Shown here in pieces: positions 20,502 through 41,700 of a stretch of DNA of 48,947 bases. Each line of letters opens with the position of its first letter. Positions within the stretch are counted from its first letter, which is position 1. The stretch is from Intoshia linei (Eukaryota > Orthonectida > Rhopaluridae): assembly GCA_001642005.1 (NCBI GenBank), contig LWCA01000136.1, positions 1 to 48,947 on the forward strand, in the 5' to 3' direction. The notes beneath the pieces are model-generated. The model saw only the letters and a program-made list of their open reading frames with translations. It was not told the DNA's origin and did not search any database. Made by a program: the position numbers and the translations under genes.

Positions 20502-21493
20502 ATGTCAGCTAGACACAGATCAGGAAAATCGCGCTCAGGTAAGAGAGATGTAATTTGGGCATTTGGTTATGGTAGCAATATGGATATAGAATCTGTAATG
20601 CACGGCAAGCACGCCAATGTGATTGAATCTAGGCCCAGTATACTGAATGAATGGAAAATAACATTCAATTTGGTGGGAATTGATCATGTCGAACCAGCAT
20701 ACGCGTGTATTAACAAAGGAGGTAATATTTTTTATAAATAAGTATAACATTAAATTAGATAAATCCGACGTTGTGCATGGCGTTTCGTTTTGCATGACAT
20801 TAGATTCAATGAAAGAAATGGATGAAACTGAATCTGGGTATGTTAAAGAAATGGTTGATTTATTCGATTACGATGGTAATAAATTGCGAGGATTTGTATA
20901 TGTATTAAAACCTGGCATCAACTTGTCTGAGACTGTTTTACCATCAAAAAGATATATTAATTTAATGATTCGAGCTGCCGAAAAGTCTGAACTTAAATCT
21001 GAATATATTGATAAATTGAAAGCTGAGAAAACATACATGACTCCGCAAGATGTTTTAAAAAAACGAGAAGACGTGAAAAACCCTAAAGACTATCCGTAAA
21101 CATTTTCGTAGACATTTATAAATATACATTTTTAGAGTATTAGATTTGAATGAATTGAGCAAACACAACGGAGACAATGATTCTACCGTATGGGTTTCAG
21201 TACTTGGATACATTTTTGAAACATCAAGTATATTCAAGAGCCACAAAGGTAGAGATATAACAACCCGAGCCCTACTTCAATTTAATGCTTTTGGTCTTGA
21301 TGATAACGACGATAAAGGACAACCTCCATATCCCATTATTAAAGATTTGAGTGATGATGAAAAGGAATACGTTCATCAATGGAGAGACCATTATTTAATG
21401 CGAGATGAAAAATCAAAAATTGTAGGATATCTCAAGGAATTTTTTGAACAACAAAAATCTGGAAAAACTACATGGACTCTTCCCAAAGTTTAG
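20502..21493 (+). CDS. Gamma-glutamylcyclotransferase-like protein fused to a MAPR/cyt-b5-like domain
   Basis: Exons 20502-20721, 20759-21095 and 21136-21493 give 304 residues. Introns are 37 and 40 nt, with phases 1 and 2 matching. Residues about 18-180 form a GGCT-like (AIG2/BtrG) fold. The substrate loop is FGYGSNM (from about residue 21), followed by VHGVSFCMTL and the acidic EMDETESGYV, which aligns with the catalytic-glutamate segment of GGCT (SLDEQEG type). Then come GFVYVLKP and PSKRYINLM...EYIDKLK. Such enzymes form 5-oxoproline from gamma-glutamyl dipeptides. Residues about 190-290 (VWVSVLGYIFET, GRDITTRALLQF, DDNDD, LSDDEKEYVHQWRDHY, IVGYLKEF) follow the motif order of the membrane-associated progesterone receptor (MAPR) haem-binding family. 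I infer a two-domain protein. No signal peptide or membrane helix is seen, so it is probably cytosolic. Confidence 0.82.
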
Positions 21494-21550
21494 GTCTCAA
21501 AATAGTATAATATTAATATTATATTTAATTTAAAATAAAAATTATTCTAC

Positions 21551-31074
<9,524 letters not shown>

Positions 31075-32751
31075 ATTATTTTTTTTAATATAATATACAA
31101 AATATGGACAATTTCGTTACTTTGGATAGGATAATTCTTTTGTTTACTAGTGACAAACCGACACTAATCAATACAAGCACATTAAATCATAATAATTGTT
31201 TCGTTAATAATCATATAATAAAAATCAGGTTATTACTTATTTATTAGTCAACATAGAATTAATTAATTGTTCATTTTAAAACGACAATTCCGTTTGAATT
31301 TTTAGCATTTCAAAAATAAAAATATTTCTGACAATTTTGAAAATTAGCATTTTATCGTAATTTTTATTATGATCATAATCAATCTCACGTTGAATTCTCC
31401 CATGATAAGGAGAATAATTTTCGTAATTAGCTTTTACTAAAAATGCGTGTATTACTAATTTTGAAACATTTCATGATTTGGAAATTTCCATGTTTCGTGT
31501 ATGCGAATCAGATATTTGTGTATACTTATTTTCTCATACCTACGTAAATTTTGATGGAATGCATTACTTAAAGCAATTCCTAAATATACATTGATTAACC
31601 TTCTCTAAGACTAAACATTTATTTTGGTTATAGTATTTTTTGTTCTTATAATCCTAACTTATATAATATGCTACACGCTTTTTGTTTGTGTGTTCCACTT
31701 TATTGAAATAACTACCATTCTTAGAATTTTTTTAAGACGTCATTTCAATTACAGTTTTTTCCGGGACGTTTAATAAGATAAATTCCAACCTCCCAATTTC
31801 ACATTTTACGGGTAAAAAACTCCAGATGTCCATCTTTTTGAAAATTAAACGAGTTGGAGAATTTAAAAAAATATATACGATGATGCGGATTTTAAAATCA
31901 TAAACTTAAATTTAAAAAAATTATATCTTCAGGGCCAAAACCCCAAATTACCCTTCTTGTTTTAATGAAAACAGCCCTAGAATTAAAAAAAATTTACAGG
32001 TCGTACAGTTGTATCCTGTTAACACACAAAAGTTAGAGTTTCAACGTGAATTTATTTTTTAAGTATAATAAAAATGTGCCCTCGGCATAGCTAGGTCCTG
32101 TTTGTACGTAGTACATAACAGTCAACCTAGTTATTATATAAAATATGTAAATCGAACAAAGAAAATACTTTATATAGTTGATTAAAAGTATTTCGAAATA
32201 AAAAGAAACGTAAAAAAGTAATTTTTAGGTGTAGATTGCATTTGTGCACCAAATTACAATGGAAGGTTGAACAATACGTGTTAGTGACGACATTTCTAAT
32301 CAAATAACTGTCTGTTTTAATGCTAAAATGAAAAAAATTGAACGTGCATGATATTCACCAATGTTCAACCAAAGATATTATAACACATTGCTGGCCAAAA
32401 TACTTTAATGGTACATCCAATGTTTCATGTCATGATATTCAAAAGGATGAATGACTTGGACTTGGAAATAAAGAAAATATTCGAATTTTTGTTCTTTATA
32501 ATTCACGAATAACATACATGTATTAATCGAATTTGTTTTATATTTATTTTACAAATGACTGTTTCCATAATAACATAAATGGATTATAAACATGTGCTTG
32601 ACACTTGAATAATCTCACAATATAAGACGCGAGTTAGAATTTTTTTTAATATTTACTTTTTATTTTAACGTTTAAAAAGTCTTTTTGTATAGAATAAGTA
32701 ATTATTTATATTCTGTAAAATATATAAATATTATTGATACAGTTGATACAT
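31075..32751. other. Intergenic region between KATNAL2 and the NACHT-WD gene
   Basis: This contains the presumed KATNAL2 promoter just right of 31074 and the 3' region of the NACHT-WD gene just left of 32752. The rest is AT-rich with one Helitron-like copy (31652-32130). I see no other gene. No clear TATA element can be separated from the AT-rich background. Confidence 0.5.
31652..32130 (+). mobile_element. Helitron-like element, 479-bp deletion form
   Basis: Both ends are intact: A|TCCTAACTTATATAATATGC at the left, and hairpin 'tgtacgtagtaca' then 'taacagtcaacctag'|T at the right. The interior jumps from 'gtatcctgttaacacac' to 'tttcaacgtgaatttatt', so the middle of the longer copies is missing. 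No coding sequence is present. Confidence 0.8.
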
Positions 32752-35700
32752 CTATTCATCATATTGGATATCTTGATTCAATTCTAAAATAATTTTTTTA
32801 ATTTATCGAAAAATATAATGTGGAATGAATTTTAATTACATCAGTATTATTGTATATACATTTGAATTAGTTATATGTACTACATTTATAAGATTACGTG
32901 ATTCTGTAAATATTATATCTTGAGAGAATGTAGATACATGTTGTTTTATTGATGAACCTTCCATTGCTAATCTCACAATTCCGGTAGGACTATCTATTAA
33001 AATACTGCCTCCATCATCATAAATGTATACATCATCAATCTAAATGAGATATTGTAATATTTTTATTTGCCTATGCCAGGGTGCACGACCTGAGACCGTG
33101 AGAGCGTTTATGTGCGGCAGTGGGAAATAAATGTGATCAATGATCATAATAAAATTTTAAATTACTTCAAATTGAAAAGTTTACATCAGATTTTATTCAA
33201 GGGCATTTAAATGTTTTAATCAAAAATTTACATTTTTGACTATGGTCACTTTCTCAAAGTCAAAGTAAATTTTGTGCGGCCGTAGTATCAATGAGTAAAG
33301 TAGCTTTTCGGCTGAATTGTGGAAAGGTTGTGCAACCCTGGTCTAGGCCGATTTGGGATTTGATCCAAGTCAGAAATTTACTAGCTAGTCTAATAATATT
33401 CTTGAATATTTATGTAAAAAAGTATCTATCGATGCCGATGAATTATGCGGACCGGTGGTAGAGAAAGGCTCTTATAAATTACCAAAACTTGAAATAAAAA
33501 ATTGTAAATTTATATATAAGTTTTTAGAAAATATAAAATATTTTACCCATATTATCATCACAAAAAACAATAAATAAATCTATTTTATTTTCATTTTAAT
33601 GGTAATAATTTCAAACCTTAATTGTATTAATTTCTTATATTTATCTTATACGAAAGGAAAAAAATTATGCAATCAGAAAATGACTTCATTCAAGATGAAA
33701 TATGAAAAAATGTATTCTGCTGAATATTTATTAATTAAAATGAAAACTATTAGTCAAAAACTTATATAATTTTGTTATTTTAAGACACCTTAATTCCTTA
33801 ATAAATCTGTTAAAATTTTACCCCACAAAACTCTTAAAAAAGTTTATTTAAATGTAGGACTGTCCAACTTTTTACATACCATGCGCCACATTTTCATCAT
33901 GCGATCTTAAATGCGCCAAAAATTTTTATGATAGTCAGGCTACTAATATAATTTATACGTATAGAACAATAAACTATTTTAATTTTAAAATAATTTTCAT
34001 TTTTTTTATAATACTATGTAGTAGTCCTAAATTAATGAGACTTTTTATGTTTGTTATGATCTTGCCAGTTTTCGAATATTTAAATTTAAATGCGTCATTG
34101 AGAGTATAATAATGTTATTAAGAAATATAATAAATCATTTAATAATTAAGACTTAATTATTAAGTGAATAGATATTATTAAAATGTCGGTAAATCAATGA
34201 TTAGGCTTATCTTGTTAAATTAAAACTAACCAATACAGAATTCAGGGTATTTCTCCAGTACGACGGATTACTGAAAGTAAATGAATCTTACTACAATTTA
34301 AAATTTCATTTTCAATTATCCTACAATTATAATTTTAATTTATCAAAATTGTAAATGCGCTACCTTGAATAAAACAAGGTCCCATAGGTTGGTCACCCCT
34401 GTTTTAAGGAAATCATTCATTTTTGTGAGATTTTAAGGTTAAATCTTTATTTAAACATTTTTATTATATTGTGTTTAAATATATATCTTATGTGTCTCCA
34501 TTTCAGTAACTATACCTCAATTTTCTTTTTAATTTTTACAATATAATTTTCTCAATTCATACTTTCAATTTATTGTTTTCTATCATAATTTTTTTTTATG
34601 TTGTTTCATAGTGTAATAATTTCGCTTTAATGGTCGGTAGTAAGTTTTATAATTTATTACCGGTTCGTCATGAAAAATTGTGGGAATCCCTGATATATTA
34701 AATAATAAAGTAATAAGATATATACTTCATTATCGAGCGTAAATGAAGCAATATGATCAATACTGTGTTTGTCGTCGGAGGTTTTCAAATAATAAAAAGT
34801 ACGTTCATATCCGTCTGAACTCCATATTACCGCATAGATACAATTTTCACCAATGAACTTCTTCATACAATTAAAATTTTTACCAATAGCCTTTGTAGAC
34901 AAAATTGAAACTAAACATTAGTGTGTTCCATAAATGTAAATCTTGCATAGAATGCGTACAACTGTGAAATGTACACATTCCACGACAAGTCGTAGATATA
35001 TATAATCACTAGCTTGGCTGTTTTGTACTACGTACAAATAGCACCTAGCTCTGCCGAGGGCACTCTTTTATTATACCAAAAAAATAAATTCACGTTGAAA
35101 ATCTAACTTAAAAATCCACTATTCACTATTATCCATAAACAAGTGGTTCCCAAACTTGTTTCAGGTGGAACCATCATATGACATTACTATTGAAAATCTA
35201 ACTTAAAAATCCTACTATTCACTATTATCAATTCTTTAAAGGAAAAAATAAATTCACGTTGAAAATCTAATTTAAAAATCCTACTATTCACTATTATCAA
35301 TCCTTTAAAGGAGTGGTTCCCAAATTTGTTTCAGGACAGACACACAAACAAAAATCACGTCGCATTTTATGTAAGTTAGGATAAATTTAATAGAAGGTGC
35401 AAAAATATGAAATGTATATATTCTGTGACTTTATCGTAAAATATATTATAAAATTATAAAAATTTACCAGAATTTTCTTTTTCATAATAAAGCAATAAAA
35501 TGTAATAATCAATGTCATTAGAAGTCATTAATGTTACGTCATACGACGGATAAATCATGGCATGTTCTAATTATAAAATTAACCTGACAGTAATAACATA
35601 ATATTAACATTACCTGGATTCAAGTCAATGTTGATAAATTTAGAGCCGACTGAATGATCACAGAGAAGCAAATAGCATGTGTCTTGATAAACTAATTCAA

Positions 35701-38700
35701 CAGTCATTGATGTTTTATTCAAATATTTAAATGCGGAAATTTTCTTAATTTGTTGCAAGGTAGATGGGTTCAATATATAAACATTATAAGTCTCAGCCGA
35801 TAGCACGAATAAAACATTTTCATGTTTGTCTTTCTAAATTTAAGCTACATTGTACAATTTACATATAAATGTTGTAAATGTTAAAATTTATATTAACATA
35901 ATTAAAATTTTACCTCAATTTGATGAATTTTATCATCATATTGACCAATATCAAATTCTCCTATAATTTGCATTTCAGGTGATATAAATGATATAATAGA
36001 TTTAGTTTTTTGATAGGCGATACCTATTATATACTCTTATTATATAAATAAAAAATTCTTAATTTTATAAAAGTCAATCTAGTTTGTTTTGTTTGTAACC
36101 ATTTATTGAAAATGTTAAGATGTCTACAATTTAATAAAACAAAAATTTTAGAACATTTTCTCAGTGAGTTTTATCATAAATTTTGATCATGACCAAAAGT
36201 GTAAAGTATCACATTATCATCCATTCTTTTTACAAATTATAAAATAAAATAGGTTTTTGACAATGAAAATACCAATTTTTTAAGTTTGAGGTTTATCACA
36301 CTTTCTATGTCTGAAAAACATGACTGATTTTTTTTTAATTGATACAACTGATTTTTATTAAACACATTTTTAGCAACGTTTATATTATAATATCCCTTAT
36401 CCTTAGTAAAGTAATAATCCCCAATAAGTAGATATTTAAGTAAGTAAGTATATTTATGTGAGTAATTTATAAATATATTTAATTAAAAACGTTAGTAAGT
36501 TTAGTAAGTTAGTTTCAACTGAATCATTCATGCCATCAACTTAGTCAACTCATTTAAGCTAAAATATGTATATGGCTGCAAACAAGAGGCAAAGACAGCT
36601 ACTGTGTGTTTGCAGTAGTTTGCATTAGTATCACAATAAATAAACATAAATTACAATTAAAAGATGAAAAAGGTATAAATTTAGAATTGTATATATATTC
36701 CATGTTTCTGAGAGAATTTTTGACTTTCACCTCAATAGAATCTACAGCAACAATACATTTTTTGGTACAACTTGTCATAATAATAAGCGTCTCACCAAAT
36801 GTACATTTTGTAGTGAAAGAATATTCTGGTGATATAAATATTCTACGTACGGCAGTAAGTTTAGATAAATCCCAAATTGTGCAGCAAATATCAACATTTA
36901 AATCATTCGTAACAATATTTTGAGTTGTGATGAGATACCTCGAAGCAAATTCATTTGAATTATTAAATTTAATAAACATATAACTGGTTCCTTCGTAATT
37001 AGTCCCATCAGATCGAATCCAATACTTGACCATGTTAGAATTTGTAAAAAATTTCTTAATGTCTGGCATAGCTCCATCATCATTAGCAATATCCGGACAA
37101 ATTTGAACCATTAGATTTTGTAAAAAATCAACAGATATACCTGGAGGTAAAGTGTATTTTCCTGTGAAAGCAGACATGTCTGGACTAAATGTATCTAATG
37201 ACCTATCCCATAAGCGTATAATGTTATCTTCAGATAAAGTTAAAATTAAATTTTCACCTATTGCTACAATTTTGCGAATTTGACATGGATGCGGTAAAAT
37301 GGGTTCCCTTGATTCATCTTTCAAATCTATAAAACCAACAGTTTTATAATTTTCATAATAAATTGCTGGCAAATCTTCCAACGTTTCAATCAACTCTATT
37401 GAATCATCTGAACAACCTTTGAATGTTTTCAGATCTGATCCATTTTTAATAGATCTAATTGATATATTATTGTTCATTCCATTACAAAACACTATCGACT
37501 CTTCACCATTTATCCACCTGCCACCTATACTCAACGATGTTACATGTGATTGTTTTGGTCCTTCAGATATATCAATTTTCCACATTTCTGACAATGATTT
37601 TATATCAATACATATTACATATGGATAGGTTTTCGCAGCAATGAATGCATTTGTTCCATGCGCTTTTAATAAACAATTTCCAATGTGCTGTTCAGGCCAA
37701 TTCAAAACCATCCCACTTGGTTTAGATTTCAGTAATAGTCCAGATTTTATGTCGTACAAATCAATCCGGTCGTGATAAAATCCAACAAGATAGTTTGGAT
37801 AATCTTGACCTATTCCAATAACATAAGCTGAAAAACTAAAAATTTGTATTCATTATATATTATGTGAATTTTAAATAGTATTAATAAAGTATCATTACGC
37901 CAAAATAGATGTTGTCATTTCTCTTACAATTGTTCCGTAATGGTAATTTACAACCATTATTTTATTTCCTTCCATTGATATTATGGCTGTTTCGTTATTA
38001 TCTGGATTCAAACAAATATATTTGATAGGGTAACTAGATTCAAAACTAAGGAGTAATTCTCCAGTTTCTAAATCCCATGATTTTAATGAAGCATCGTTAG
38101 AAACTAAAATAAATCAAATTAAAAAATGTATTTAATGATTGACTTGTAAAAAATATAGATACTTAAGCCCTGCAAACGTAGTATGCCTACAATTTTTATA
38201 ATGGTACTAATTGTATATTGTTGCTGTTTATGTGTAGTGCCTCAGAAATCCGATCTGAAGCACGAAGTTCTGGTTTTGCCAACTCGTGCTTAGGTCCGAT
38301 AATTTTAGTTCGAACCGTATTATATAATGACTAAGGTATAACTCTAATGTTTAATGGTTAATAAATGGAAAACAGAAGATATTGGTCATGATTTACACAT
38401 TATAATCAGGTAAAACGTTGATGAAACATTAAGTGTGGATTAGAAAATTTTTAATCCTTTAGAGTTACAATACAATACACCAAGATTATACAAAGTTTGA
38501 AATGTCGAATATTTAAAATTTCTTTACATTCATCTTATGGAAATTGTACAAATGAAACATGATGTGAGTATATAAAGTGTAATTATATGGATACTTTGTA
38601 TGAAGATCACTGCATATTAAATTAAAATAAATAGAATATCTACAACACATCTTTATACTGAGAAGTAAATGTAAATTAAAATTTTTCTTGATGTAAAACT

Positions 38701-41700
38701 AAAATAAAATAAATGTAATTGAAATTAAATTAGAACATTATTCATTTAAAAATTTAGTTACTAAATTACTAAATTTACAGAAATGCATAGTTACAATCAT
38801 AAAAATAGATATGTAATGAAATTGAAAATTTAACTTAGAAAAATGCAAGAATAACACATAATATATTTTTAATTTTACAATTAAGTTAATTAAAATGTAT
38901 CTTTTATTATAAAATTAGGTATTAATGAAATCTTTTTCTATAATATTTTAGCATTCTTTTATTTTTTGAGATAAGTGTGGTTTTTTTAGTAAAGATTGTT
39001 TAAGAATAAATAATTTTTTATCGATTTAAACAATCTTTTATGTCAAAGGTATCAGTAAAATCACTATTTGACTGATATGATTCAATAGTTTTATTAATGA
39101 TATCTTCTTCACTTAATTGATTGTTTCTTGTGGTTAAATTTTCATCAGAGCGAGAATATTCGTCAAAATCAATGTTCATTTCATAAAAACTTGAAAGTTG
39201 TTCTATTCTGTAATATCAGGTAAAACAATTTCATTGTTCAAATTATTGTTTTCTAATGAAAAAATCTTTGTTTTACTGAAACAATTTTTGATTGTTTCAG
39301 TTTTCACCCTTTGCCAAGTCTATTTAACTTAATTTAACTTAGCGGGACCAGTGTTGTCAGATGTTGCGTTTTTTACGCATTGCTATAGCAAAAAGAGAAG
39401 AATTCTCATCTCTCTCATTGTAAAAAACTCATGTTTCTCATTTGCAAATATGAGAAATGCATTAGTAATAAAACTAGACAATTGAAATTTAATTGAAAAT
39501 GTTCACGAATTATCATGTAATGCAAACATGACTTCACACAGATTAAAATTTATACATTTTATTATTATTTGTACTTAATACTAATAATTAAACTGTAGTA
39601 ATAGTTATTTACATGTCTAGTGCAGAATTTTCACTTTCCAACTTCGAGTTATGTAAAGACATTGAAAATTCGAAGCGGACATGTAAATTTTTTTATATAT
39701 TAGTGTATTAATTTGATGTTATTTCACTTTAATTTTGAGAAATGACAAAATGATAGGGTATTTTGTAAAATATGTAACAGGTTGTACAAGATACATAAGT
39801 ACGATTTGGCAAGACACGTACGAAGCAATTTTCTCAGGTCTAGGGAAACAAATTTTAATGACCAATCTTTTTCAACTTTTAGTGGGTCTGACGTTAATAA
39901 TCGTAATTTAGAAATAAAATTGTGTGTTTATGTAGCTTGTCACACATCTTTAATGTCAATTGATAGTTTGGTTGGCCTCATAAAAAATGGTAATTTAACT
40001 TCATCACCGCTGAGACTGGGAAAAACTAAATGTTCCAGAATAATAACTAAAGCTATATCTCTTTATTTTTTAAAATTAACTTTAAGTGAAGTACGTAATC
40101 AACTTTTTTCCCTTATTTTAGATGAGTCCACAGATGTGAGAAACATTTATGCATTGTCATAAGATATTTTTCAAACATGTTAAATAAAATTGTAAATAAA
40201 TTTTTAACCCTAATTAAGGTAGGTAAGACAGATTCAGAAACTTTATATATTACCATAAAAGCTTTTTTTGAATCAATAAATATTAACATTTCTAACTGTT
40301 TTGCAATAGGCACTGATGGCGCGTCAAACCTATGTGGAATTAGAAATTCTTTATATACAAAATTAAGACAGGATAATCCAAGCCTCATACTTGTTAAATG
40401 TATATGTCATTCATTACATTTAGCTTGTAGTTACGCATTCGCCGTCTCTTCGCGCGAATTATTTAAAAAAATATAACCAAAAGAATTATCATATATATTT
40501 CTATTGATTCTGAAGATCCCACGAATTCGAAAAGTTTCGATCAGATGGATATTGGTTATTTGCCTAGACAATTTTTAGGGCCCATATTGAAATCAACACT
40601 AATGTACTGGTGACAATGAGATCCTTTTTACTAGGGTGTGTTCTTGAACTAAAAAAACGTGTATCTTTAAATATTGTGTTTTTAAATAAAGCAAAGGAAA
40701 TATCTCCCTTACATACATTAAGTGATACTTTTAATTTTGCTTCTTTACCGATAGAATTAATTGATCATTCTTCAATTGATGAAATCGAGGAAGAATGCCG
40801 CATAAATAAGAAATATAAATTGGGACCCTACTTTTTTAAATGACACTGAATTTTTTTGGAAGCATGTTGGTGTATATAAAAATGCTGTTGGTAATAGACC
40901 ATTTTTGACTGTGTCTCAATTTGCATTAAAAGTATGTTGCCTTCCTATCAGCAATGCAACAGTAGAAAAAATATTTTCTAAGGTAACCCATATTAAGTTA
41001 CCCAAGCGTAATAAATTAAGTCTAGATATGCTAAGTTCATTAATTCGGATAAAAACCATTTTGAAGTATCATCAATATTGTGTGAAAACTTCGAACCACC
41101 TCTTGAAATGGTCTCTTATGATTCTTTTATTTATGAAGATGAGGATATAAACATGAATACTGAAGCAATTGTTGAAACATACTTTTCAAGTGAATCGAAT
41201 TAGTAAATATTTATTAAACTTGTATCTGATTATGTTAGTTTACTTTTGTCAAGTAGGATATTTCTTATTAACGCTGCCAGCTCTATTCTTTTTTATTAGT
41301 ATTATTATTATACATTTCTAAAAAGCGTGATTGCTTGTAATAAGCGCGATTTTGACTTAGCGCGATAGCACTGTATAACGTGGTTTACGGTAACGACACA
41401 AAATTCGAATTTGACAGGTTCGTCTCTGGACATGATAATATATTCAAAGCCGTCATATTGCGTTTATTTTAATTAAGTAATATTTCATTAACATATTTTA
41501 TATCACAGTGTTACACATTATTATCATATTGAAAGTGAAATGGTAGATATTGTTTTATACTCAGACAACGGATATATAACTGACAGGGTAATAAATTTTA
41601 TATTGTATAACCTGTTAATGCAACTTTTCGATCTTTAGTAACAATCATATCATTCACCAATAATTTGTGTCCACTAATTTTATAAACAAGTCTCCCTCCG

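Noticed and set aside
36606..36923. 105-codon plus-strand frame
   Set aside because: It is antisense to the long WD-repeat exon 36655-37835.
41270..41290. 'aacgctgccagctct' as the right end of the hAT element
   Set aside because: It resembles the left terminus at 39350 in direct, not inverted, orientation, so it cannot be the matching end.
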